DNA of 64,000 bases from Oscillospiraceae bacterium (GTDB taxonomy: Bacteria; Bacillota; Clostridia; Oscillospirales; Oscillospiraceae): NCBI GenBank assembly GCA_017435525.1, contig JAFSEW010000053.1:1-64000 (forward strand). The letters run 5' to 3'. Positions 46,132-54,637 of this stretch are shown here, one piece after another (within the stretch, counting starts at the first letter, position 1; the number at the start of each line of letters is the position of its first letter). Both the position numbers and the translations under genes were made by a program. The notes under the pieces were generated by a model. It was not told the origin of the DNA, made no database searches, and saw only the letters and a list, made by a program, of their open reading frames with translations.

Positions 46132-46836
46132 ATGGAACGATTGGATAAATTTTTGGCAGACCGGGGGGCAGGCACCCGCAGTCAGGTAAAGCTGTTGGTT
46201 AAAAGCGGCGCGGTGACAGTGGACGGCAAGGTGGAGCGGAACAGCGGCCGTAAGGTAGATCCTGCTACCCAGAGAATCTGCCTGCACGGTGAGCCTTTGG
46301 CGGCAGACAGCCGCTTGGTGGTAATGCTCAACAAACCGGCGGGCTTTGTAACGGCTACAGAAGATAAAGAGGAAAAAACAGTCATGGAGCTGCTGCCTCC
46401 GGAATACCGAAACCGGGACTTAAAGCCCATAGGGCGGCTGGATAAGGCAACGGAGGGACTGCTGCTGTTTACCAACGATGGAGATCTCCTTCATCGGCTT
46501 ATCAGCCCCAAAAAGGAGGTACCCAAGGTTTATTATGCTCGCCATGAGGGAACGGCAACCGGGGAGGATGTGCAGGCCTTTGCCGATGGGCTGACTCTGC
46601 GGGACGGGACAGTATGTCTCAGTGCCCGGCTGGAACCCTTGGGTCCGGGAGAAAGTCTGATCACAGTTTGTGAAGGAAAATACCATCAGGTGCGGCGGAT
46701 GATGGCCTCCCGGGGAATGCCTGTGACCTATCTGGAACGCAAGTCAGAAGGATCTTTGATTTTGGGCGATCTGCCCCGGGGGGAGACCCGACAGCTGACG
46801 GAAGAAGAGGTGGCACGGCTGGAAATGCAGGAATAA
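46132..46836 (+). CDS. 16S rRNA pseudouridine synthase (RsuA family)
   Basis: 234 residues. N-terminal S4 domain (MERLDKFLADRGAGTRSQVKLLVKSGAVTVDGKV), then the synthase domain with VVMLNKPAGFVTAT and PIGRLDKATEGLLLFTNDGDL, where GRLDKxTEGLLL carries the catalytic Asp, and CEGKYHQVRRM near the end. RsuA makes pseudouridine 516 in 16S rRNA; the family also contains RluB/E/F types acting on 23S rRNA, so the target is probable rather than certain. The gene stands alone. Confidence 0.88.
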   Translation: MERLDKFLADRGAGTRSQVKLLVKSGAVTVDGKVERNSGRKVDPATQRICLHGEPLAADSRLVVMLNKPAGFVTATEDKEEKTVMELLPPEYRNRDLKPIGRLDKATEGLLLFTNDGDLLHRLISPKKEVPKVYYARHEGTATGEDVQAFADGLTLRDGTVCLSARLEPLGPGESLITVCEGKYHQVRRMMASRGMPVTYLERKSEGSLILGDLPRGETRQLTEEEVARLEMQE

Positions 46837-46949
46837 CCTTTGTGCATTTTTTCGGATGCGGGGGATAAGAAACGGGACAAAGTCAGACAAAAATCGGTCA
46901 ATACATCCAAAAATACAGGAACATTTTGCAATAATATGTCAAAAGGTAC

Positions 46950-46978
46950 TTGCAAATTGCGCAAAACTGCTATATAAT
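46950..46978 (+). promoter_or_regulatory. Promoter of the PucR-type regulator
   Basis: TTGCAA (46950-46955), 17-bp spacer, perfect TATAAT (46973-46978), 59 bp before the ATG. Confidence 0.75.
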
Positions 46979-47036
46979 AACGGGGAAATTTTGTGAAAAC
47001 CGTATTTATGCAATTTTCTGATAGGGGGCTGCAAAA

Positions 47037-48128
47037 ATGTCCAATAATGTGTTTCAGAATGTAATTACTCAGCTGCAGGAAGTGTCTGACCGTACCTTTG
47101 GTGTGCTGGATACTGAGGGCAGCGTTATTTCCTGTACCGACCCGTCACAGCTGGGGCAGCGTTGGCAGGATGCCGCGCTGAAGGTGGCTAACAGCACCGA
47201 CCAGGTGGTAACCTTTGGTCAGAAGACCTTCCGGAGCATCGTGAGCAACGCAGGCTTTTTTGAATACGCGGTATTTTGTACCGGTACAGACGAAACAGCA
47301 AAAATCAGCTGTCAGATGGCTTATATTGCCCTGAACGGTGCCAAAACGTATTATGAAGAAAAGCACGACAGAGGCACCTTTGTCAAGAATATTATCATGG
47401 ATAATATTCTGCCCGGTGATATCTATATCCGGGCCAAGGAGCTGCGCTTTGCAACCGATGCCCCCCGTGCCGTGTTCTTGGTTCGTCAGGTGGGTCATGG
47501 AGATGTGTCTGCTGTGGATGTTCTTAGCGGTATGTTCCCGGATCAGAACCAGGACTTTGTGATCAGCATCAACGAAACCGACATTGCCGTGATAAAGCAG
47601 ATCACTTCCGGCACTACCTCAGAGGATCTGGAAAAGATCGCGCAGGGTATGGAAGATATCTTAAAAAATGAACTGTTTATCCGCACGGTCATTGGTATCG
47701 GTACGGTGGCAGAGCATTTGCGGGCCCTGGCAGATTCCTACAAGGAAGCGCAGACGGCAATTGAAGTTGGCAAGGTGTTCGACACCGACAGAAGCATCAT
47801 GCACTATGAGAACCTGGGTATCGGACGGCTGATCTATCAGCTGCCTACCACCTTGTGCGAGATCTTCCTGGATGAGGTGTTTAAGAAGAATTCTATTGAT
47901 TCTTTGGACCAGGAGACACTCTTTACCATCAACAAGTTCTTTGAGAACAATCTGAATGTTTCGGAGACCTCCCGTAAGCTGTTTGTACACCGGAATACCT
48001 TGGTTTACCGTTTGGAAAAGATCAAGAAGCTCACCGGGCTGGATCTGCGTGAGTTTGACCATGCTATCGTATTTAAGGTGGCACTGATGGTTCGTAAGTA
48101 CTTGTCTTCCCGGGAGAGCCGTGGATAA
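47037..48128 (+). CDS. CdaR/PucR-type transcriptional regulator
   Basis: 363 residues. An N-terminal sensory region (about 1-110, RTFGVLDTEGSVISCTDPSQLGQRW) reminiscent of the sugar-diacid/CdaR sensing domain, a GGDEF-like middle (about 120-260), and a C-terminal PucR helix-turn-helix: FFENNLNVSETSRKLFVHRNTLVYRLEKIKKLTGLDLREFDHAIVFKVAL. This C-terminal block is diagnostic. The inducer is unknown. It precedes the ftsE-ftsX operon; the two are separated by a terminator-like hairpin and a separate promoter, so co-regulation is possible but not required. Confidence 0.88.
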   Translation: MSNNVFQNVITQLQEVSDRTFGVLDTEGSVISCTDPSQLGQRWQDAALKVANSTDQVVTFGQKTFRSIVSNAGFFEYAVFCTGTDETAKISCQMAYIALNGAKTYYEEKHDRGTFVKNIIMDNILPGDIYIRAKELRFATDAPRAVFLVRQVGHGDVSAVDVLSGMFPDQNQDFVISINETDIAVIKQITSGTTSEDLEKIAQGMEDILKNELFIRTVIGIGTVAEHLRALADSYKEAQTAIEVGKVFDTDRSIMHYENLGIGRLIYQLPTTLCEIFLDEVFKKNSIDSLDQETLFTINKFFENNLNVSETSRKLFVHRNTLVYRLEKIKKLTGLDLREFDHAIVFKVALMVRKYLSSRESRG

Positions 48129-48139
48129 AATTCAAAACA

Positions 48140-48175
48140 GGGCCGTGTGATCATACGGCCCGTTTCTTGTTTTTC
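48140..48175 (+). terminator. Terminator after the regulator
   Basis: GGGCCGT pairs with ACGGCCC around GTGATCAT, followed by GTTTCTTGTTTTT. Modest stem. Confidence 0.65.
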
Positions 48176-48183
48176 AACAGGGA

Positions 48184-48212
48184 TTGACATAACACCTAAA
48201 ATGTGTTACAAT
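48184..48212 (+). promoter_or_regulatory. Promoter of the ftsEX operon
   Basis: Perfect TTGACA (48184-48189), 17-bp spacer, TACAAT (48207-48212). The spacer includes AACAC and GTGTT in inverted orientation, a possible operator. Confidence 0.78.
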
Positions 48213-48243
48213 TTGGTTACATTAAAGATGGAGCAGAGATATT

Positions 48244-48933
48244 ATGATTGAATTTACCGATGTTGTGAAGTCCTACTCCGTGGGCAACAAGGCCCTGAAG
48301 GGCGTTTCCATGCAGATCGAAGACGGAGAGTTTGCCTTTTTGGTTGGCCCCTCCGGCTCCGGCAAGTCTACCATCATTAAGCTGATCACCGGCGAGCTGA
48401 AACCTACCTCCGGTAAGGTTCATGTCAATGGCTACTCTTTGGATAGGATCCGCAAAAGAGAGATCCCCTATATGCGCCGCACAGTTGGCGTTGTGTTCCA
48501 GGATTTCCGTTTGATCGAGAATAAAACGGTTTATGAGAATGTGGCCTTTGTTATGCGGGCCATCGGCGCCAGGGAACGGGAGATCCGGGAGCGTGTACCC
48601 TATGTGCTGGACTTGGTCGGTCTGGATACCAAGAGCCGCCGGCATCCCGGCGAGCTTTCCGGCGGTGAGCAGCAGAGATTGGCCATCGCCCGGGCTCTGG
48701 TGAACAATCCGTCCACCATCATTGCCGACGAGCCTACAGGTAACCTGGACCCTGCCCGGTCTTTGGAGATCATGAGCCTGTTGATGGAAATCAACAACCT
48801 GGGCACCACCATGCTGGTGGTCACCCACGCCAAGGATTTGGTGGAGCGGTTCCACAAGCGGGTCATCGCCATTGATGAGGGCCTCATTATCAGCGACGGA
48901 ATGGATGGGTATTATCACTATGAAGATCAATAA
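48244..48933 (+). CDS. ftsE: Cell division ATPase FtsE
   Basis: 229 residues. ABC ATPase: GPSGSGKST (Walker A), [17 protein letters not shown] (Q-loop; FtsE-typical), [16 protein letters not shown] (signature), [12 protein letters not shown] (Walker B), and VTHAKDL (H-loop). It pairs with FtsX to transmit a divisome signal to extracellular murein hydrolase activators, and does not transport a substrate. It overlaps ftsX by 14 bp. Confidence 0.95.
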   Translation: MIEFTDVVKSYSVGNKALKGVSMQIEDGEFAFLVGPSGSGKSTIIKLITGELKPTSGKVHVNGYSLDRIRKREIPYMRRTVGVVFQDFRLIENKTVYENVAFVMRAIGAREREIRERVPYVLDLVGLDTKSRRHPGELSGGEQQRLAIARALVNNPSTIIADEPTGNLDPARSLEIMSLLMEINNLGTTMLVVTHAKDLVERFHKRVIAIDEGLIISDGMDGYYHYEDQ

Positions 48934-49807
48934 TCTTGGATATCTGTTAAAAGAGGGCATCCGGGGAATCTTCCTCCACGGCTTTATGTCCTTCGCGGCC
49001 GTTTGTGTTACAGTGGCCTGCCTTTTGATCGTTGGCAGCTTCTCCTGCCTGACCTATAATGTGGGCATCATGGTGGAGGACCTGAATAAGACCAACGAGG
49101 TCCTGGTTTATGTGGACGAAACTTACACAGAGGCGGAAGCGCGGAGTGTGGGCGCCAAAATCAGCACACTGGAAAATGTTTTTGACCGGAAGTTTATTAC
49201 CCGGGAGGAAGCTTTGAAGGATTTTATTGCAGACCACGAGGGTGATGAGTCCTTCAGCGGTGTAGAAGCCAGCGACCTGCGCCACCGTTTCCGTGTGGTG
49301 TTGGTGGATAACTCTTTGATGAAAGAAACAGTGGAAGAGCTGAAGGAAATTCCCGGTGTGGCAAAGGTTTCTGCATCTTATGAGCTGGCAGAAGGCTTTT
49401 CTACGCTGCAAAGTGTGCTGCAGATCGTTTCTATTGCAGTCATCGGTGTTTTGCTGGTAGTCAGCTTGCTGATTATTTCCAATACGGTCAAGCTTGCTAT
49501 GTATGACCGCCGGGATGAGATCGCCATTATGAAGATGGTGGGCGCTACCAATGGCTTTATCCGACTGCCCTTCGTGGTAGAAGGCTTTACCTTGGGTATG
49601 CTGGGCGCCGGAATTGCCTTTGGCCTGGAGTGGTTCCTGTACAATCTGCTCCTGGCTCGTTTGGACGCGGTAGACAGTTTGAACCTGTTTCAATTTGTTC
49701 CCTTTAACCAGCTGTTGATGCCCATGGTGATCACCTTTGCCGCAGCCGGCCTGTTTGTCGGCATCGTGGGCAGCTGGACTTCTATCCGGAAATTCATGAA
49801 CGTATAA
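48920..49807 (+). CDS. ftsX: Cell division protein FtsX
   Basis: 295 residues with four membrane segments in the 1+3 arrangement: near 15-45, then a large extracellular loop (about 50-165), then about 170-195, 215-245 and 265-290. The loop holds EVLVYVDETYTEAEARSVGAK and EIPGVAKVSASYE, typical FtsX ectodomain blocks. The loop probably contacts the coiled-coil domain of the M23 hydrolase encoded next. ATG 48920 lies inside the end of ftsE, so translation is coupled. Confidence 0.95.
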   Translation: MKINNLGYLLKEGIRGIFLHGFMSFAAVCVTVACLLIVGSFSCLTYNVGIMVEDLNKTNEVLVYVDETYTEAEARSVGAKISTLENVFDRKFITREEALKDFIADHEGDESFSGVEASDLRHRFRVVLVDNSLMKETVEELKEIPGVAKVSASYELAEGFSTLQSVLQIVSIAVIGVLLVVSLLIISNTVKLAMYDRRDEIAIMKMVGATNGFIRLPFVVEGFTLGMLGAGIAFGLEWFLYNLLLARLDAVDSLNLFQFVPFNQLLMPMVITFAAAGLFVGIVGSWTSIRKFMNV

Positions 49808-49836
49808 TACAACTACCCCTAAGAAGGAGACCAATT

Positions 49837-51144
49837 GTGAAGAATAAAAGATTATGGGTATCGCTACTGGCCGGCCTTTTGGCTTTGGTGATGCTTTTGG
49901 GCTTGATTGTGAACATTCTGCCCGGTGCCCGTGCCGCGTCTTCCAGCGAGATCCAAACCCAGATCGACGCGCTGAAGGAAGAAAAGAAGAAGCAGGATGC
50001 CCAAATTAAGGAATTGGAAAGCCAAATGGCAGCCAATGTCAGCGAGATCAAGGACATTGTTCGCCAAAAGCAGCTGATCGAGCAGCAGGTTTCTTTGATG
50101 TACGACCAGGTGCGAAACATCAACGATCAGATAGCCTCTTTTGCGCTGATGATCGCAGATACCCAGGAGGAGCTGGATGCTGCCCAGAAGCGGCTGGATG
50201 AGCTCAACAAAAAGAACAAAGAGCGGATCCGTGCCATGGAAGAAGACGGCACCATGTCCTACTGGTTGGTGCTGTTCCAGGCAAATGATTTTTACGATCT
50301 GCTGGACCGCCTCAATATGGTGGCAGAGATCGCCGCTTCCGACAGCCGTCGGCTGAAGGAAATGGAGGAAGCTGCCAAAGTAGTCAAAGAGACTCAGGAA
50401 AAACTGCTGACGGAAAAGAGCTCCCTGCAGCAAATGAAGGACGAGCTCCAGTCTACGGAAAGCGGTCTGATGGCGAAGATTGAAGAAGCCAATGGTTTGC
50501 TGATCCAGCTGGAAGCAAAGGGCGATGAATATGCTGACCTTTTGTGGGAAATGGAAAAGCAGGAAGAGGAAACTCTGAAGCAGCTGGCGCAGGCAAATAA
50601 GGACTACGATGCCGCCAAGAAGCACGAAGAGTATTTGGCTTGGCTGGCAACATCTATTGTTACCACCACTGCGCCTCCTACAAGACCTGCAGGCAGCGGT
50701 AACACCGGCGGCACCGGCGGCATTCCCACCTTGGATCAGACCGGCACGACCTGGCTGGTGCCTACCAGTTACATAAAGCTGACCAGTCCCTTCGGTATGC
50801 GTGACCATCCTCTGGGCTATGGCTGGCTGATGCACAACGGTGTTGACCTGGCAGGCCGGTCCGGCTGGGATGTGGTTGCTACCCGTGGCGGTGTTGTCAG
50901 AGAAGTGGGTTATGATCCTGTTTCTGCCGGCAACTATGTGATCATCGACCATTTGGACGGCTTTGAAAGCTACTATCTGCATATGTATAAATGGCCGGAG
51001 GTTTCGGTAGGGCAGTATGTAGCCCAGGGCCAGAAGCTTGGCGGACAGGGAACTACCGGTGGCTCTACCGGCGTGCATCTGCACTTTGGTATCAGCTATA
51101 ACGGCACCTATGTCAATCCCGCGGACTATGTAAAGCTGAAGTAA
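49837..51144 (+). CDS. Murein hydrolase, coiled coil plus M23 domain
   Basis: 435 residues. Signal peptide (about 8-33), then a long coiled coil (about 35-250, rich in Glu, Lys, Gln and Leu), a Thr/Gly/Pro linker (about 270-300), and a C-terminal LytM/M23 metallopeptidase domain. The last shows SPFGMRDHPLGYGWLMHNGVDLAG (zinc HxxxD), GNYVIIDHLDGFESYYLHMYK, and GVHLHFGI (HxH). EnvC in E. coli and PcsB in streptococci have the same plan, and both are activated by FtsEX. The start codon is GTG at 49837 with AAGGAGA 7 bp upstream. It follows ftsX by 29 bp. Confidence 0.93.
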   Translation: MKNKRLWVSLLAGLLALVMLLGLIVNILPGARAASSSEIQTQIDALKEEKKKQDAQIKELESQMAANVSEIKDIVRQKQLIEQQVSLMYDQVRNINDQIASFALMIADTQEELDAAQKRLDELNKKNKERIRAMEEDGTMSYWLVLFQANDFYDLLDRLNMVAEIAASDSRRLKEMEEAAKVVKETQEKLLTEKSSLQQMKDELQSTESGLMAKIEEANGLLIQLEAKGDEYADLLWEMEKQEEETLKQLAQANKDYDAAKKHEEYLAWLATSIVTTTAPPTRPAGSGNTGGTGGIPTLDQTGTTWLVPTSYIKLTSPFGMRDHPLGYGWLMHNGVDLAGRSGWDVVATRGGVVREVGYDPVSAGNYVIIDHLDGFESYYLHMYKWPEVSVGQYVAQGQKLGGQGTTGGSTGVHLHFGISYNGTYVNPADYVKLK

Positions 51145-51151
51145 GAAAGAG

Positions 51152-51182
51152 ATCCCACAGCCTGCTTCAGGCTGTGGGATCA
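51152..51182 (+). other. Intercistronic hairpin without T-run
   Basis: GATCCCACAGCCTG pairs with CAGGCTGTGGGATC. It has no T-run, so it may be an mRNA-stabilising or partial-attenuation structure between the M23 and S41 genes rather than a terminator. Confidence 0.6.
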
Positions 51183-51202
51183 TCAGTATAGGAGTGGTGT
51201 GT

Positions 51203-52366
51203 ATGAATAAGAAACCGATTTTTTTGGTATTGACCCATTTTCTGGTGGCAGTTACTGCTGTTGTGCTGACTGTAGCGGTTGTTTTTTTCAGCAACGGAAC
51301 CCTGATGGGCTCCAATAAGCTGCAGCAGCTGGAAAATCTCATCTTAAATAACTATGTGGACGGTGCGGACCAAAAAGAATTGGAAGACGCCGCAGCGCAG
51401 GCGATGATCGAGACATTGGGAGACCGCTGGAGCTATTACATGACTGCGGAAGAATATGAAGCCCAGATGGAACAGAACAATAATGCCTATGTGGGCATTG
51501 GTGTGACTATCAGCGGCCAAGATACGGAAAACGGCATGCTGATCATTGCGGTGGCGGAAGGCGGTCCTGCTGAGAAGGCCGGGTTGTTACCCGGTGATCT
51601 GATCATTGCGGCAGATGGCCAAAGCATCGTTGGCAAGACCACAGGGGAAGTGCAAGGCCTCATCAAGGGAAAAGAAGGTACAACTGTACAGATCACTTAC
51701 CTGCGAAACGGGGTGGAGTCTACGGTTGCAGTCACGCGGGCTATGGTGAAGACCCCGGTGGCGAAGGCAAAAATGCTGCCCGGAAATATCGGTCTTGTCA
51801 CCATTGTGAATTTTAATGCCAATTGCGCCAAGGAAACCAAGGCAGCCGTTCAAAAGCTGTTGGATGAAGGGGCGCAGAAGCTGATTTTCGATGTGCGGAA
51901 TAATCCCGGCGGTCGGGTCACAGAGCTGGTCAGTGTTTTGGACTATCTGCTCCCGGAAGGCGCGCTGTTCCGGTCTAAAGATAACAAGGGCAGAGAAAGT
52001 GTAGAAAATTCCGATGCGGCTTGCCTGGAAATGCCCATGGCGGTGCTGGTAAACGGAAATTCTTACTCTGCAGCAGAATTTTTTGCCGCGGCTCTGCAGG
52101 AATATGAGTGGGCAACGGTTGTGGGCGAAAAAACAGTGGGTAAGGGAAATTACCAAGTGACATATAAGCTGCAAGACGGCTCTGCTGTGGGACTTTCCAT
52201 CGGTAAGTATTATACGCCTCAGGGCAAACATCTGGAAGGTGTAGGAATTATGCCGGATGTGGTAGTGCCGGTGGATGATAAAACCGCCGCAGCCATCTAT
52301 GCCGGAACCTTAGACCCGGAGGAAGACCCTCAGATACAAAGCGCCATCAAAGCCTTAACGGAATAA
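51203..52366 (+). CDS. S41 carboxy-terminal processing protease (CtpA)
   Basis: 387 residues. N-terminal membrane anchor (about 8-28), a helical region with DRWSYYMT, a PDZ domain (about 95-180: GVGVTIS-like start, PAEKAGLLPGDLIIAADGQ), then the S41 core with KLIFDVRNNPGG, NGNSYSAAEFFAAAL (Ser-containing nucleophile loop) and EKTVGKGNYQ (Lys of the Ser-Lys dyad). It cleaves exported proteins near their C-termini. Next to FtsEX and the M23 hydrolase, it may trim or control the latter; this is inference. ATG 51203 has AGGAG upstream. Confidence 0.92.
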   Translation: MNKKPIFLVLTHFLVAVTAVVLTVAVVFFSNGTLMGSNKLQQLENLILNNYVDGADQKELEDAAAQAMIETLGDRWSYYMTAEEYEAQMEQNNNAYVGIGVTISGQDTENGMLIIAVAEGGPAEKAGLLPGDLIIAADGQSIVGKTTGEVQGLIKGKEGTTVQITYLRNGVESTVAVTRAMVKTPVAKAKMLPGNIGLVTIVNFNANCAKETKAAVQKLLDEGAQKLIFDVRNNPGGRVTELVSVLDYLLPEGALFRSKDNKGRESVENSDAACLEMPMAVLVNGNSYSAAEFFAAALQEYEWATVVGEKTVGKGNYQVTYKLQDGSAVGLSIGKYYTPQGKHLEGVGIMPDVVVPVDDKTAAAIYAGTLDPEEDPQIQSAIKALTE

Positions 52367-52374
52367 ACAAACAG

Positions 52375-52405
52375 GCGGACTGCATTTTTGCAGTCCGCTT
52401 TTTTC
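52375..52405 (+). terminator. Terminator of the division operon
   Basis: GCGGACTGCA pairs with TGCAGTCCGC around TTTT, followed by TTTTTT. Confidence 0.92.
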
Positions 52406-52415
52406 GAAAACAGGC

Positions 52416-52465
52416 TTTACAGAGGAGATGGTCTATGTTAAAATAGTTGCAAACGCAACTATTTT
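52416..52465 (+). promoter_or_regulatory. marR promoter with operator palindrome
   Basis: TTTACA (52416-52421), 17-bp spacer, TAAAAT (52439-52444). A perfect palindrome, AAAATAGTTGC, four bases, GCAACTATTTT (52440-52465), covers the -10 box and start site. It fits autorepression by the MarR protein encoded next. Confidence 0.8.
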
Positions 52466-52483
52466 ATTCGTGGAGGTGTAATC

Positions 52484-52912
52484 ATGCCTGCATTGATGCA
52501 TAACATTAGTGCCATCTCCCGGTGTGCCGCGGCTTACCGACAGGAGGAGCTGGCACCGCTGGGGCTCAAGGCGATCCATGCCAGCTATTTGATAACCCTT
52601 TGCCGGAATCCGGGGATGACCCAAGAGCAGCTTGCAAAGCGTGTCTTTGTCAACAAGAGCAATGCAGCCCGGCAGGTGGCGGTCTTGGAGGAAGCCGGTT
52701 TTGTGACCCGGAGCCCCTCCGAGGAGGATAAGCGGGCGATGCTGGTGTATCCTACGGAAAAAGCCTATGAGGCTCTGCCAAAGATCCGTCAGACCTTCCG
52801 GGATTGGGAAGCTCTGGCAGCCCAGGATCTTACGGAAGAGGAACGGCAGATGCTGATTACTATGCTGTCGAAAATGCGGGATCGGGCAGCCCAATGGATG
52901 GAGGAGCACTGA
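52484..52912 (+). CDS. MarR-family repressor
   Basis: 142 residues. Winged helix with LYITLCRNPGMTQEQLAKRVFVNKSNAARQVAVLEEAGFVTRSPSEEDKRAMLVYPTEKA, of which the SNAARQVAVLEEAG part is the recognition helix and EEDKRA the wing. It probably binds the palindrome over its own promoter and controls the ABC exporter genes that follow by 2 bp. The ligand is unknown; substrates of the exporter are the usual inducers. Confidence 0.9.
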   Translation: MPALMHNISAISRCAAAYRQEELAPLGLKAIHASYLITLCRNPGMTQEQLAKRVFVNKSNAARQVAVLEEAGFVTRSPSEEDKRAMLVYPTEKAYEALPKIRQTFRDWEALAAQDLTEEERQMLITMLSKMRDRAAQWMEEH

Positions 52913-52914
52913 GT

Positions 52915-54636
52915 ATGAGAAGATTGTATCCTTACATCAAACCCTATATCGGCTACATATGCTTAACCTTGCTGATTAAATGCCTTGGCGCTATGGCAGA
53001 GCTGTGGATCCCTTACTTGATGGAATTCATTCTTTCCCGGGGTGCGGAGGCGGGGAATGTCTCCCGGGTGTTCCTTTACGGTGGAATGATGATTCTGTGC
53101 GCCGTTGCGACATTGACGCTGAATGTGGTTGCCAACCGCATGAGCGCAAAATCCTCCGGCAGGATCACCAAGGCTATCCGTCATGATCTGTTCCAGAAGC
53201 TGATGAACCTGTCTTCCCGGCAGATGGATGATCTGACGGTATCCTCCGCTGAGTCCCGGCTTACCAGCGATACCTACAATATCAACCAAATGCTGGCGCG
53301 GATCCAGCGTATGGGCATTCGGGCACCGATTTTGTTGGTGGGCGGTATCTTTATGATGCTGACCATGGATGCCGGTCTTGCCCTGATCCCCATCGCCCTG
53401 CTGCCACTGATTGGTATCATTGTGTATTTTGTGACGAAATTCAGCTTGCCCATGTACACCAAACAGCAGTCGGTGCTGGATAAAGTGGTGCGTACCGTGC
53501 AGGAAAATATCACCGGTGTCCGGGTGGTTCGGGCCTTAAGTAAGACCGAGCATGAAAAGGCCCGGTTCCATGAAGTGAACAGCAACCTTACCGCTGTAGA
53601 TCAGAAAGCAGGCTCTATCACAGCCATCACGAACCCGTCTTCCAATTTGGTGTTGAATATGGGCTTGACCCTGGTGGTGCTCCTTGGGGCGATTCGGGTC
53701 CGGGGCGGACAGACAGATGCTACTGTCATCGTGGCCTTTGTGCAGTATTTTATCATGATCCTCAATGCCATGATGGGCGTGACCCGAATCTTTGTGATGT
53801 GGTCCAAGGGTGAAGCCAGTGCTCGCCGGGTGGCGGATGTGCTGGATATGCCGGAGGATATGGCGGTGCTTCCCTGGGAAGAAGCGGAAGAACATGCGCC
53901 CCATATCGAATTCCGGGATGTATCCTTCTCCTATACCGGCCGGGGTGACAACATCAGCAACCTGAGCTTCCGGCTGGAGCATGGACAAACTCTGGGTATT
54001 CTTGGCTCCACCGGATCCGGAAAGAGTACGATTTTGAATCTTCTTATGCGGCTTTATGATGTCGATTCCGGCAAAATTCTGATCGACGGCGTGGATATCC
54101 GGGCCATACCGTCGGAAACACTTCGGAAAAAGTTTGGTGTAGTGTTCCAAAACGACTTTGTGACGGAGGGAACCATCGGACAGAACATTCAGTTCTTCCG
54201 GGATATTTCGGTGGAGGGACAGCGGAAAGCGACGCGGGATGCCCAGGCCTCCGGCTTTATCGCAGAAAAGGAAGCAGGCCTGGATTCCGTCGTAGCGGTT
54301 CGGGGCAATAACCTCTCCGGCGGACAAAAGCAGAGATTGCTGATCGCCCGGGCCTTGGCAGGCGAGCCTGAGATTTTGGTGCTGGACGATGCTTCTTCTG
54401 CTTTGGACTATCAGACCGATGCCAATCTTCGCCATGCCCTCCGGGAAGGCTACCGGCACACCACGACGGTTCTGGTTGCCCAACGAGTCAGCAGTCTGCG
54501 CCATGCGGATCTGATTTTGGTGCTGGACGACGGAAAGGTTATCGGCACAGGCAATCATGGGCAGCTGATGGAAACCTGCAGCGAATATCGGCACATCGCG
54601 CAAACGCAGATGGGCGACGGGAAGGAGGCGGTCTGA
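52915..54636 (+). CDS. ABC exporter half-transporter, degenerate site subunit
   Basis: 573 residues: six-helix membrane domain (about 10-310) and ABC domain. Walker A GSTGSGKST and signature NLSGGQKQR are intact. Walker B ends in LVLDDASSALD, with Asp in place of the catalytic Glu, and the H-loop reads VLVAQRVSS, with Gln in place of His. This is the degenerate-site subunit of a heterodimeric multidrug-type exporter (LmrC/BmrC-like pairs). The start overlaps nothing; ATG 52915 follows the marR stop by 2 bp, so the marR-ABC-ABC genes form one operon. Confidence 0.92.
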   Translation: MRRLYPYIKPYIGYICLTLLIKCLGAMAELWIPYLMEFILSRGAEAGNVSRVFLYGGMMILCAVATLTLNVVANRMSAKSSGRITKAIRHDLFQKLMNLSSRQMDDLTVSSAESRLTSDTYNINQMLARIQRMGIRAPILLVGGIFMMLTMDAGLALIPIALLPLIGIIVYFVTKFSLPMYTKQQSVLDKVVRTVQENITGVRVVRALSKTEHEKARFHEVNSNLTAVDQKAGSITAITNPSSNLVLNMGLTLVVLLGAIRVRGGQTDATVIVAFVQYFIMILNAMMGVTRIFVMWSKGEASARRVADVLDMPEDMAVLPWEEAEEHAPHIEFRDVSFSYTGRGDNISNLSFRLEHGQTLGILGSTGSGKSTILNLLMRLYDVDSGKILIDGVDIRAIPSETLRKKFGVVFQNDFVTEGTIGQNIQFFRDISVEGQRKATRDAQASGFIAEKEAGLDSVVAVRGNNLSGGQKQRLLIARALAGEPEILVLDDASSALDYQTDANLRHALREGYRHTTTVLVAQRVSSLRHADLILVLDDGKVIGTGNHGQLMETCSEYRHIAQTQMGDGKEAV

Positions 54637-54637
54637 C

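Noticed and set aside
51152..51182. Terminator between M23 and S41 genes
   Set aside because: Strong stem but no T-run; recorded as an intercistronic hairpin.
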